From contig WEDG01001298.1 of NCBI GenBank assembly GCA_017591395.1, forward strand, positions 186,001-250,000: a stretch of DNA of 64,000 nt, written 5' to 3'. Positions within the stretch are counted from its first letter, which is position 1, and every line of letters starts with the position of its first letter. The position numbers were made by a program, and so were the translations under genes. This document shows positions 24,240 through 35,529 of this stretch, piece after piece. The notes under the pieces are model-generated. The model ran no database searches. It was not told the origin of the DNA and saw only the letters and a list, made by a program, of their open reading frames with translations. Source of the stretch: Schistocephalus solidus (lineage: Eukaryota > Platyhelminthes > Cestoda > Diphyllobothriidea > Diphyllobothriidae).

Positions 24240-25076
24240 CGAACCAACATCGCCAATACCCAGGCCGTTCCAACATGCCCACGCTGTCACCGTACCTTCC
24301 GCGCGTGAAGCGGCCTAGTCGGACATCTTCGGACACAATGCACCAACAGTCTAACAATTCAAAATTCTACGTCAACTTCTGCCAACCCTCCTTCTGAGTC
24401 CCCCACCCTCACCCCTGGCATCAATTCCATTAGTCCCACCATCATCGAGACCACCTCACAATGCTAAGCACGTGTTATCCCCATTAACATCACCAGCACC
24501 AGCACCACCAACCCCACCACCATCACCACCAGCGATGGGGACTCTCTCCTAAACTGTCCTCATAGCGACCGCTTATTTACCTCACGCATCGGCCTGGTCG
24601 GTCACTTGCGAATCCATCGTACAGAGACTAGTGAACCAGCGCCTGGAGCACTAACCCACAACAGAGATCGCCATCTTCACTGCCCTCACTGTCCTCGCGC
24701 AGTCACAAATCACATAGGCCTATTCGGTCACATGCGCATCCATGACAGCGGAACTCACACAATGCCGATAACACCGATACCCCATGCACATCCTCCGCTT
24801 CTACTATTCTCACCGTCATTGCCACCCCCCACTACCATGAACGACATTCCCCAGCCCCCTCCCAATTTCTCCTGCCCACAATGCGCCCGCAAATTCATCT
24901 CACGCATCGGCCTGATCGGTTACCTGCGAATCCATCTCATGGAGGCTGATTCACCAGTGCCTGGGGCTCCGACATACAGTCGCCGCGCCCGCCTCCACTG
25001 CTCTCACTGTTCCCGCACCTTTACACATCGCATGGGCCTATTGGGACACATGCGCCTCCACGACAACCTGCGGTAA
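24240..25076 (+). pseudogene. LINE copy A: C-terminal C2H2 zinc-finger region
   Basis: This region is in the same frame as the RT C-terminus, interrupted by stops at 24180, 24306 and 24465. It encodes a CPRCHRTF finger start (24276), a damaged finger CPHS...HLRIH (24550-24620), then three fingers within 24606-25076. Those three fit CX2CX12HX3H (CPHC, CPQC and CSHC starts). Proline-rich spacers separate the fingers. The frame ends with TAA after LHDNLR. Fingers of this type bind nucleic acid. Their position after an RT is unusual. Confidence 0.8.
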
Positions 25077-25372
25077 ACCACCGGAGGCTAAGCCATATCA
25101 GTGCAAACTATCTTCATCAATACATACACAACACCATCACCATCATCCTGTACCTGAGAATATCACGGTTTCCTAGAAACCGTGGCTTCGAAGGCTGCCA
25201 ATCTGATGCTTAAACCAGATCACGCCATCGGCCCAGTATATGTGTTGTGTGTGATGAGTGGCTGACCACTCAACTGGAAGTCAGACGGCGCTGGCTCCTC
25301 CATATCCCCTGAGTAAGTGGATCCTGGTGTGTGCGTTATAAGGGCCAGGTCGTGCTGTGGCTCGCACAATAT
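25077..25372 (+). mobile_element. LINE copy A: truncated 3' tail
   Basis: The tail starts ACCACCGGAGGCTAAGCCA after the zinc-finger stop and matches the tails at 26000, 36335 and 46080. It stops at the point where a second truncated copy (A2) begins near 25375. Confidence 0.7.
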
Positions 25373-26003
25373 GTAAAAAGCTGTCATCTTGGCGACGCGG
25401 TTGCATGGAGCGCAGACTTGGACGATCTGCCAAAAGCAGGTGCGGAAGCTCAACCATTTCCACCTCACCTGTCTCCATAGAATACTAAACCTCAGATGGC
25501 AAGACAGGATCCCTGAGTGGTCGCTCAAACGCGAATCCATCGTACTGAGCCTGGTGAACCAGTGCCTGGAGCACAAACACACAGCAGAGATCACCGCCCC
25601 CACTGCCCTCACTGTCCTCGCACATTCACTTATTCAATGGGCCTATTCGGTCACATGCGCATCCATGACAGCAGAAATCACCGCAATGCCGACAATGCCG
25701 ATACACCATTCACACCCTCCGCTCCTGCCATTCTTACCGCCACTGCCACCCCCACTACCATGAATTACACCCCCAGCCTCTACCGATTTCTCCTGCCCAC
25801 ACTGCGCCAGCAACTTAAACTCACGCATCGCCCTGGTCAGTCACCTGCGAATCCATCACACGAAGGCTGGTGAACCAGTGCCTTGGGCTACGAAATACAT
25901 TCGACGCGCCCGCCTTCACTGCCCTCACTTCTCCCGCACCTTTACACACCGCATGGGTCTATTAGGACACATGCGCCTCCACCACAACCTGCGGTAAACC
26001 ACC
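25373..26003 (+). pseudogene. LINE copy A2: truncated RT end joined to zinc fingers
   Basis: The sequence begins in the RT C-terminus ([20 protein letters not shown], 25404-25463). After WQDRIPE (25515) it jumps straight to finger sequence (CGAATCCATCGTACTGAG, matching HLRIHRTE). About 1.1 kb that copy A has between those points is missing. The fingers then continue in 25517-25873 (CPHCPRTF start) and beyond to the shared end near 25997. The copy is both 5'-truncated and internally deleted. Confidence 0.72.
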
Positions 26004-27240
26004 GGAGGCTAAGCCACATCAGCGAACACTATTTACACTAATACATTGACAACAACCTCACCATCATCATAATGACCTGATAAAATCCCGGTGTCCTAGA
26101 AACCGTCGCTTGGAAGGCTGCCAATCTGACGCTAACACCAGACCTCGCCGTCACCCCAGTGTATGTGCTGTGTGTCAAGTAGCTGACGAGTGGACTGGGA
26201 TTCAGACGGTGATGGCCCCTCCAAAGCCCTAGAGTAAATGAATCCCGGTCTGTGTGTTATGGGGGCCAGGTCGTGCTGTGGCGCGCGAAGAAGGGTACGC
26301 CAACCCGTCAGCCAATGCGCCCACTCCCACATTCGACTGGCTCGGACGGTGTTCTGATTGTGGGGGTGGGGGGAGAGAGTGAAGTCGAGAGCTCAGTATA
26401 ACAGTCTGACGCGCTTGAAACTATCACGGTGCGCTAAAAGCCCTAGGCTTGGAAGGTTTCCAACTGACTGGGTAACTCAGACCGCACTGTCAGCCCAGTG
26501 TGTGTTTTGTTTGGAGTGGCTGACTGGGAGACTGAGACTCAGCCTGCAATGGTTTCTCCTTAATGTGGCCTTTATGGCACTCCCACTCCGTGGGATCCGA
26601 GCCAGGTGTGGTGGCACGCCCAGGGGCGGCTTAGGCCGCGCCAGCCACCTGCGCCCTCTCCCATCTCCGGTCTTCTTGACTCTGTCTTGACACCGGACTC
26701 AGGTGGGGGAGGAGGAGAGAGTGCGGTAGCTTCAGCGCAAGTCACCGTACCTGCACCACCCTGCTGTGGAGCGTACGGTGGACCTTGACGAAATCCACGG
26801 TCGAACTATCGTGTGTGTGTGCCCCTTAAACGGGTCGCGTGGTAATAGCGCTGTACCAACATGGAGGCCAAATCAGGTTGCGGCACGCGTTATTATTTTG
26901 GGATGCGGTCCCATTTAAAAAAATTCCGAGCATGGGGGATGTGCGTGCTGAACATGGGGTTCAGGTTCGTGCCGCACAACACGTTCCACTTCGTAAGAGA
27001 TACTTCCTCAGCGCCCGACCCCACCTCCGATCTTCTTGTATGTCTTGACACCGGGCACAGGTGGATAAGGAAAGAGAGAGTGCGGTAGATGCAGTGCAAG
27101 GCTACTTTCAACTAAAACTAATTTGGGCACAAGTCACCGTCCCTGCACCACGATGCTGTGTAGTATACATTGGACATCTTCGAAAAAGACGGTCGAACTG
27201 ACGTGTGTGTGTGCGTGCCTTCAATAAATTCTCATTGGGC
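26004..27240 (+). mobile_element. LINE 3' tail with repeated ~370-390 bp terminal modules
   Basis: The tail shared with copies B and C runs from ACCACCGGAGG through GGGGCCAGGTCGTG, CACTCCCACTCCGTGGGATCC and GGCACGCCCAGGGGCGGC to CGGTCGAACT (about 26800). A second module follows, starting GTGTGTGTGTGCCCCTTAAACGGG (26812) and again ending GACGGTCGAACT (about 27207). The ends are flanked by GT repeats. There is no coding potential that I can support. Confidence 0.7.
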
Positions 27241-28290
27241 ATAGGGTAAGGGACTTCAATGTGCGGCCTACTATATCTTTATACATCCATTTGACCCAAT
27301 TGCGAGAAATGCGGCAGGGTCAATTGGATTCGAATCTAAAAAGGATGACTGGTTAAATGATCCTGCGAGAAGGTTAGTTGCGAAACACGTAAGTCATCAG
27401 GTGTGATGGACAGAAAATGCCGGAGTATGTGCAGCGACAAAACGTTCAGGTATGACTGAAGGCCGATCTGCTGCCAATTTGGTTACATATTAGGAGGCTT
27501 TTTATTATTGAGGTTTTGCGGCTTCAATTGAGTCCAGTCACCGTGTGACAGGCACGACTAGAGACGTATATCATCGAAACCGGCGGACAACTGCTCCAAC
27601 GAAGCCGCCCACGCGACAATGACTGATTAAATTCTTCTGATGAATACACGGTAAGGAGCCACGTGCTTTGCTCCGACTTGCGCTGACAGAAATCATTTCA
27701 TGACCATGAAGAAAATAGCAACAGCTAACGCTTTATAGTAGGCACCTTTTAGTTTGCAACGTGCTCAGTTGACTAGGTTTTTTGGCGCAGCCGGCATGAC
27801 GGTCCCCCCAATGACATATTTATTTATTTATTTACGTGAGCCCCTCTCTGCAGTCACCTGAAGAACAATGTCCCAGACATATCCCTTCTCTGGTTTAATT
27901 GTAACCATATGCCGAACCCTTCGCACTGGCAGTCGCCGACTGCTGGTGCAGCCATAATGAAACCAGGGAGAGTAGTTTTATCCTGACTTCACCAAAGACA
28001 GAGTTTTCAGGTTCTATAGAGATGGCCATGACCCTAACAACACATAAAACTTTCTCGAAATACTGCAGTAAGTAAAAGAAAGCTGAAAGACAGAAACATC
28101 TGCATGGGAGAGGGAGTCTCGAAAATTGAAGCGTTTATCTGCCACAAAAGTGTGAAATGTAATTCTAGCCTGCTTTTTGGGTTGGTAGGTTAGATTTGAT
28201 GGGTTACGATAACTGTGATTTAATTGTTCAGCTAAATGCTACCCAGGAGATTTCGTTAAGCGTAAAGAGGTTAATCAATTTGACCCTATT
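27241..28290. other. No gene recognised
   Basis: This stretch is non-repetitive by eye, with no open frame or RNA gene that I can support. Confidence 0.55.
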
Positions 28291-28304
28291 GGGAAAAGCT
28301 CGGT

Positions 28305-28387
28305 GGCCTCGGTGGGATTCGAGCCCACGCCAGTGAGGGGGACGACCTAATTAAATTCAACGGTCTAGCCAAACGAGCTACGAGGCC
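28305..28387 (-). tRNA. tRNA-like gene or pseudogene (83 nt)
   Basis: On the minus strand the ends form a perfect 7-bp acceptor stem (GGCCTCG/CGAGGCC). The T arm is perfect (GTGGG/CCCAC), box B is GCTCGAATC and the D-loop has GG. The next base is A, giving a discriminator. The 83-nt length suggests a class II (Leu/Ser-like) tRNA. The anticodon arm does not fold properly: GACC/GGTC pairs, but it leaves a loop far larger than seven bases. The D stem has a mismatch. It may be a pseudogene, carry an insertion, or be a SINE head. No anticodon is assigned. Confidence 0.5.
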
Positions 28388-28544
28388 CCCACCGGGAGTC
28401 GTGAGTTTAATTTTATTTGGGCCAAGTTACCAACCCAGCCTACTGCAACTTTTGGCAAAAAGAAAAAAACATGTGTCAAACTCTCGAGTGATTATTCTGA
28501 AAAATGTAAGCAATCAGCTAGTGTTCGCCTGGTCGCCATCGACC

Positions 28545-29525
28545 GTCGTAGTCTGATGATGTTCACCGTATGCTCCACAGAGGGGTAAGGCAGGGACGGT
28601 AATTTGTGCCAAAATTAGTTTTAAATGATATTAGACTTGCACTGCATCCACCGCACTCTTTCTTTCCTTTCCCATCTGTGCCGGGTGTCAAGACATAGTC
28701 AAGGAGAACGGAGGCAGGATCGGGTGTGGGTGAATCATATCCCACGGAGTGTGAGAGACATAAAGGACAAAAGTGGCGGGGAGCGTCATGAGTCTGCACC
28801 TACGCGTGACATTCCCTCCCCCCATGCTCGACATTTATTATGGTACATCCTTCCAAATAACGCCTGCCATACCCTGATTTGGCCCGCGTGATGATCCAGC
28901 GCATCTACCAAACGGTCCACTTAGGAGGCAACCTGGAATCCATACGACATTCCAACCGTCGATTTCGACGATGTCCACCGTATGCTCCACGGAAGGGTGG
29001 TACAGAGATGGTGACTTGCGCGTGAATTAGTTTGAAGTGATAGTAGCCTTGCTTTGCAGCTACCTCACTGTATCCTCCTACCACACCTTAGCCCTGTGTC
29101 AAAACATAGTCATAAAGACCGGAGGCGGGAGAAGACGCAGGTGGCTGGCGCGGCCAGAGCTGACACTGGGCGTTCCACCACACCTGCCTCAGATCTCACG
29201 GAGTGGGTAGTGCCATAAAGGCCACATTAAGAAGGAGCCATTGCAGCCTGACTCTCAGTCCGCCAGTCAGCCACTCCACAAAAAAACACACATTGGGCTG
29301 ACCACGCGGTCGGAGTTCTCCCGTCAGTTGGCAACCTTCCAAGCCACGGCTTTTAGCACACCGTGATAGTTTTAAGCGCGTCAGATTGTTTATAGTGAGG
29401 AATATGCGCTGAGCTGTTGACCTCACTCTCTCCCCCACTCCCACAGTCAAACCACTGTCCGAGCCGCTCAGTTGTCTGATGCGGAAGTGGGATGCCATAG
29501 TGCATGACACACGACCTCCTGAAGT
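28545..29525 (-). mobile_element. LINE 3' tail fragment, inverted
   Basis: On the minus strand this matches the tail modules of the plus-strand copies. It holds two terminal modules (each ending near TCGACGGT, at 28545-28720 and 28955-29165). It also holds the upstream tail block with the CACTCCGTGAGATC region (about 29200) and TCAGGCTGCAATGGCTCC (29240-29260). No RT sequence is attached, so this is a severely 5'-truncated insertion. Confidence 0.7.
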
Positions 29526-30600
29526 CACTTTATTTAACCTGTTCGGTTTACACAGGTATCTGCACGGACAGGTTTAGGGATGTTCGTGAATAAGATTTCC
29601 TTATTTAACCATGGTTTTCACATTCAATATTTTCTCCTTTCATAAGATCGTCCTATATCTGACCAAGCTAAACCTTCTTTAATAATTTGTTTGTGTTGTT
29701 GCTTGCCTGACGGATGTTCATGATTATTTGTGAAGTCCAGCCAAAATATTTGGTCCAGGTGCTAATATATCTGACGCTTTTTGTAACTGTATGCATTTTA
29801 CTCATCTATTATGCTTAAATGTACATTATTTAATGAAAATTTCTGAGAATCCTCAAACTCCTAAAAATTTACACCTTATAGCCCGTAGCAAACAATGCCA
29901 TTTTTAGGGCTAGCGTCAAGCCATAACCAAACCGCATTTAGGCAAAGAGCTTCAATGGAAGCACAGTAAATAAGAAAGCTAAAATTCTTACCACCTATCA
30001 TTTCGTATGAAAAGCACGGCTTTCATGGAGAAACGTTGTTAGGATAATGACCCGACCTTCTTCTTCTCTGAAAAAGCGAAACCTAGCAGAGACTTATTGG
30101 ATTATTCAAATTCGCTCTACCTTAGTCCAATTTTTTTGGAACTACGCAGTCCTTCCGCTGGATGCATCACATCCACGAATTAGCACCGAGTAGACTTTAT
30201 GCAGTAGAAGTGACCCGAAAGATACGAAACTTCTCCTCGGCCCACTCACCGTCGCGCCGCGTCGTGAACTCAGTTAAAGTGATAGAGACGTAGTACGGGA
30301 AGTAACCCCTGGCTCGTTCAGCCTGCACCATTATACCTGGAAGTAATTTGTTGTGGATGCTCTAAAGTCCACACGCTCGCTCCCATCTCTTTCGCCAACT
30401 CAGTCGAACATGCTATAGACGGATTCTTATCTCCGCCGGAGGTGAACGATACTTCTTTCCGGTCTGCAGTAGGAAGTTAATGCGGCAGCGGTAACGGCAA
30501 ACGATGTGACTCCTAAAATGCTGCTAAATTTGAGGCGATTTATGAAGGCTTCTTGTCAGGGGAGCATTGTAGGGATTGCGATTATAACTCCTTCATTATA
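29526..30600. other. No gene recognised
   Basis: No supported open frame or repeat is seen before the SINE copy at about 30.63 kb. Confidence 0.5.
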
Positions 30601-30629
30601 TTCATATTTGTAGAGACAGTTGAATATTT

Positions 30630-30910
30630 CCCAGAAATACAAGGGGGACTGGAATGGCCATTTCTGGATTATAAGCCGCCTTCAGCCAAGCAAACCCAAC
30701 TTCAGGTGTTGCATCACGCGAACATCGAACCCACGGCCTATTGCTCAGAAGTCTAATACTCTAACAGTGTCCATTGTCTTTTCCGGCCATGCACATCTGT
30801 CGATTCTACTACTAATTACTGTGTGGCTGCTAGCGGGGCTCAAGAGTGTGCATCAACACAGAGTGGAACAAGTGAATTCTGTTCGCGATCAGTGAGTGTT
30901 CATCAAGCAA
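30630..30910. repeat. Decayed SINE, minus half then plus half
   Basis: Positions 30640-30760 match the SINE on the minus strand, with a hammerhead remnant CTGAAGG...GAAA near 30655-30690. From about 30765 it continues on the plus strand (TGTCTTTTCCGGCCATG, then GTGGCTGCTAGCGGGGCT at 30821). The two halves meet as an inverted junction. Confidence 0.65.
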
Positions 30911-31885
30911 TACAACTCATATTTGTGTTGAATATTAATGGTGTTGAGGCGTAGTAGTCGACCGCAATTTTCTCTATTATTGGCTACAAGAAGACGCATC
31001 TCCGCTTCTTCCAAAAGGGAGAGGGCGTTAAGGGAAAAGTCCCTGTAAACCAAGGTCTGCAATCATACTAATTAACACCTAGGCTGGCAATCGGGAGGCT
31101 GCTATGAGCATAACTATTAAGAGATATCCATATATGCGCAGAAAGGGATTGCTGTTTTGAAATAAAAATGTATAAAAGTAGTGTATTTTGGAGAAAAAAA
31201 AATCCGCCTTAGTAGCTTCGTTATCTCGCCCAGTACTGGAACTGCCGCCAAACGTCCTAAAGGATATAACAACTACACACGCTGATATTGTTAGTAAGAA
31301 GACGTTCCTCTTAAAAGTTAATCGAAATAGCCGCTTGAAATTTTCCTCGAAATAACTTAGAATTCACAGCCCGATGTCCTCAAGTAGTCAGTTCTAATTA
31401 ATTTACTATTCATAGTTGGCCTTAGAGCAAACTTTGAAGAGAACCTTTGACGTTAAAGAAGATTAAGTTGCTCCAGGTAAAAGGTAAGTAAAGCCCTTAT
31501 ATTTTGACGGAGTCACGAAGTAGGAGACACGATCACTGAAACACGAGGTTTATTCACCTAACATTTCAGATTTTCTCTTGAAACCATCATGAGAGACAGT
31601 TGTCGTAAAGGGTCGTAGGAGGCACAATGTGCACAGTCTTTTTAGGGCAAGGGAGCCAGGCAACCACATGCCTACGATCTTTGACAATCCACGTATTCAG
31701 TGTCGGGAGATCATAGTTGATGCGATGATTACTTGTCGTTCCTGTCTTCAGAGCCAGCACCTGGTGCTTGTTAGTCCTTATTGGCGTCGTTAAAGGCCGT
31801 AATTTCATCCCTGTTGTCGATTCTTAACGTGAAAATTACTGGTTCATTTGACCTTTGAACCTTTGAACATTTGACAGCTCAGTGC
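30911..31885. other. No gene recognised
   Basis: Nothing supported on either strand. Confidence 0.5.
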
Positions 31886-32480
31886 TCATTACAGAAGGAA
31901 TCGGGGTGTGGGGGTACTAGTTAGGGGTAGCACCACACAGATAGCATTTAGTCGCTCCATTTGCCTCGTACAGGCGGTGAATGCTCTTGTGGCCGCCTCT
32001 TACTGGAACCCAACTCCCACATTTGGCTCCTCGAGGTTAGGTTCTTCCCAGCGGCCACACCCCGAGCAACCGTCACGACCGGCGGGCTAAACCAGGTGAG
32101 GGTCTCCGGAGTTGTGTGTGCCTCCACACCCGGTATGTCTGCTTCCCAAACTTCCCACCTCCCCCCTGTCAAAAAGCCATATGGTGGAGGTGACAGCAAC
32201 CCCATAGGCGGCCCAGGCTTACTCGGGCCTTCTCCGTCTAAAACAAAACCGTGACCCAGTGGAGTTCGGCAGCCGTCTGGGATGTCCCAGCAGCCCAATT
32301 TAGGGACAGCACTGCTTTCCTCCTCGTGGAGGAAGAGGCCAGAATAGGTGCCCTAAACAAATGCGAGATATCACGTCTTCTGCAGTTGGCCGCAGCTAGC
32401 AGATTGCAAAATACGCGGTCGTCAAACTAAAACAAACAACAATGCCCCGTCCCCATCCCCCTCGCAATACTCTCCAGGCT
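31886..32480 (+). mobile_element. LINE copy B: 5' region
   Basis: GC-richer than its flanks, this starts near GGTACTAGTTAGGGGTAG (31912) and is homologous to the inverted 5' end of copy A. It contains an open frame (31961-32254, 97 aa) with a stretch like copy A's ([20 protein letters not shown] versus GLNQIRVSGFVYVCKPGTSA). The exact start of the element is not clear, and no target-site duplication was found by eye. Confidence 0.65.
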
Positions 32481-33250
32481 GCTTGGGTGAGTCCACTCAC
32501 ACTCCTAGGAGCAACCGGCCGGAACGAAGGACGGCGCCAGTTGCTCGGGAACTGGCGCACTACCAGTTGGACATTTCTGCTCTCAGCAAGACACGATTCT
32601 CTGAACAGGGTCTGCAGGAGGAGATGGTGCCGGCTACACCTTATCAGCAGCGGCCGGCCAAAGGCAAAGCGACGTGGCGCTGGTGTTGGCTTTGCCATCC
32701 GGAACGACATCGTGGGACGTTAGCACTATCTACCACAGGATATCAATGTTTGCCTGATGTGTCTCCGCCTGCCTCTTCAGGCAGACAAGTTCGCCACCAT
32801 CATCAGCTCCTACGCACCCCCAATTACGAAATATGATGTGGCGAAGAACAAATTCTACGACGACCTGCATGCCCTGCTGTCGACTGTACCGAAGATGGAC
32901 AAGTTAACTGTCCTTGGGGACTTCAATGCTCGCGTCGGGACGGACCACGCTGCCTGGCAGGGAGTGCTGTGTCCCTCACGGTCTCCGTAGCTGTAACGAT
33001 ATCAGCCTCCTTTTTCTGCGAACGTTTGCGGAACACCGTCTCCTGCTGATCAACACATTCTTCCGCCTTCCGACGCGGTTGCAGTGCTGGCAGCTGCTGG
33101 ACTATGTTTTCGTACGGATTGGAGATCAACAGGACGTGCTGGTAACCAAGGCGATACGCGATGCCGATGGTTGGAGGGATCACTGCCTTGTCATCTCCCA
33201 GATGAGGCTCCGACTGCAACCCCGACGAAGGCCCCGAGGAAAGTGACCAC
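32481..33250 (+). pseudogene. LINE copy B: APE-like endonuclease
   Basis: Across shifting frames the domain reads VARELAHYQLDISALSKTRF (about 32535-32595; the usual ALSET active-site glutamate block reads ALSKT), then GVGFAIRNDIVGR (about 32680-32720), [10 protein letters not shown] (32908-32938), the LLDYVFVR block (33100-33120) and WRDHCLVIS (33173-33199). These match the five conserved blocks of LINE endonucleases, which nick target DNA. At least two frameshifts and the glutamate-to-lysine change at ALSKT argue that it is inactive. Confidence 0.85.
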
Positions 33251-33880
33251 CAGGTAAGTTAAATACTCTGTTGGTAAATCTGCCTGCTCACTGTTTCCAT
33301 TTCAGTAACCAAATAACCGAGAAACATGAGAACCTGCATGCTCCACATAATAACTCCACCGTGGAAACACGATGGTGTCAACTGCGAAATGTCATCCAGT
33401 CCACCGCCCTCGAAGTCCTTGGACGCGCACGCCGTCAACACCAGGAATGGTTTGATGGCAATGACGCCGACATCAGCAACTTACTCGCGGAGAAGAATGG
33501 ACTACACAAAGCCTTTATCGACCTTCGGAATGACGCAACCAAAGGAGCCTTCCTGAGATGCCGCTGCCTTCTACAGCAACAACTGCGGAAGATGCCGGAC
33601 GCCTGGATGATCCGTAAGGCTGAGGAAATCCAGGGGTATGCGGATCGCAATGACATAAAAAATGTTTTCGAACCCATTAAGGCCATATTCGGTCCCTGCA
33701 TCAAGGGGACTGCACCGCTGCGCAGCTCTGACGGCACAACACTGCTGACAGAAAAATCACAAATTCTGATGTGCTGGGCCGATTAATTCAGAAGTGTCCT
33801 TAATTGCTCACCAGCCACCTCCGATGCTGCCATTGACCGGCTCCCTCAAGTGAACACGATAAATGACCTGGATCTGCCGC
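33251..33880 (+). pseudogene. LINE copy B: endonuclease-RT linker
   Basis: A 171-aa open frame (33271-33786) reads as the connecting region: WCQLRNVIQSTALEVLGRAR, WFDGNDADISNLLAEKNGLH and AEEIQGYADRNDIKNVFEPI. It is closely similar to the linker of copy A (21993-22560). No enzyme motif is visible. It ends at TAA 33784 where the frame should continue. Confidence 0.75.
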
Positions 33881-35475
33881 CTTCCCTACCAGAAACCATC
33901 CTGGCTGTGCAGCATATTTCCAGCGGTAAAGCACCGGGATCCGACGCAATCCCACTGGTAGTCTACTAGCACCGTCGGCCCAGGCTGATGGCCAATCTCA
34001 CAACAAACTTCCAAGAGATTTGGCGCCAAGGACAAGTCCCTCAGGCTTTCAAAGACGCGACCATCGTCCCTCTCTAAAAGCGGAAGGGAGACCGGTAAAT
34101 ATGTGATAATTACAGAGGTATATCGTTGCTCAAAATCGCCGGGAAGATATTCACCGGTATCCTTCTCAATCGTCTGAACGGTCACCTAGAGCAGGGCCTG
34201 CTCCTGGAAAGTCAACGTGGCTTCGGCCGACACCGCGGAACAACCGACATGATCTTTGCCCCCGCCAGCTACAAGAGACGTGCCAGGAGATGCGAACTCA
34301 CCTATACACTATCTTCGTGGATCTGACGAATGCCGTTGACACAGTGAATCACGACGGACTGTTAAAATTCATGCAGAAATTTGGCTGTCCTGAGCGTTTC
34401 ACGTACATGGTGCGTCAGCTTCATGACGGGATGACAGCGCGCGTCACTGACAACGGGACGGTATCCGAAGCATTTGCGGTGACCAATGGAGTGAAGCAGG
34501 GCTGCGTACTGGCCCCCACCTTATTCAGTCTCATGTTCTCGGCTATGCTGATGGACGCTTACCGTGATGAGCAGCCTCAGATCAGCATCGCCTATAGAAC
34601 TGACGGGAATCTTCTCAACAGTCGGCATATGCAGGCTTCAACGTGCGTGTCTGCTGGTATAGTCCCTGACTTGCTTTTCATGGACGACTGCGCCCTTAAC
34701 ACCGAGACGGAGGAAGACATGCTAAGGAGCATGGACCTCTTCGCCGCAAGCTGTGCCGATTTTGGATTAACAATCAGTAGAGCCAAAATGGTTGTCATGC
34801 ACCAGCCGCCACCCAGCGGGAAATACAATGCTCCCCAAATCCATGTCAGCGGTGCTCATCTCAAAAATCTGGAAACCCTCGCTTATCTAGGAAGCATGCT
34901 GTCATGTAACACAAGAATCGATGACGAGGTTGCCCAACTGATCTTCAAAGCCAGTCAGGCCATCAGCCGGCTGCAGGCCTCCATGTGGAATCGCCACAGT
35001 ATTCACCTGAACACCAAACGGAAGATGTACAAAGCCATCGTCTTGCAAACACTCCTTTATGGAGTGGAGACCTGGACCGTATACTCGAACCAAGCCAGTA
35101 ATCTTAGTCGCTTCCATCTCAGCTGCCTCCGCGGCATACTGAAGCTGAGATGGCAAGCCAGGATCCCGGCCACGGAAGTCCTGGAGCACACCGGAATTCT
35201 CAGCATCTATGCCATGCTGAGGCAAGTGCAAATGCAATGGAGCAGCTACCTGGTAAGAATAAAAACGAGCGACTACCAAAATGACATTTCAACGGAGATG
35301 TCGCTACGGGTGCTCGCCGACAGGGAGGTCAAAAACGACACTACGAGGAAACTTTAATGAAATCTCTGAAGCAACTGAAAATCAACCTGGAGACCTGGGA
35401 GGACCTCGCCCTGGATTGATCGATGGAGAAGATCCATGAAGACTGGTGCAGCAATCTATGAGGCCAATTGAATCG
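33880..35475 (+). pseudogene. LINE copy B: reverse transcriptase
   Basis: RT block 1 (SSGKAPGSDAIPL, 33915-33955) is followed by broken frames and then a 355-aa open frame (34290-35357) carrying VDLTNAVDTVNHDGLL, the [17 protein letters not shown] block (34487-34537) and LLFMDDCALN (34671-34700). The catalytic block is FMDD where FADD is expected. Both aspartates remain. C-terminal blocks (SRFHLSCLRGILKLRWQ, ATEVLEHTGILS) continue to a frameshift near 35280 and then a stop after EDLALD (35418). Confidence 0.88.
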
Positions 35476-35529
35476 CCGCCACCAGCACCAAAAGAGCGGC
35501 ACGAAAGTCACCAGCGCACGGACCAACAC

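Noticed and set aside
24606..25076. A host zinc-finger transcription factor gene
   Set aside because: The same finger block follows the RT in three LINE copies and is in frame with the RT, so it belongs to the element.
28553..28580. CTGATGA near 28553 as a further hammerhead
   Set aside because: No GAAA and no matching stem II. It is part of the inverted LINE tail, where it is a chance match.
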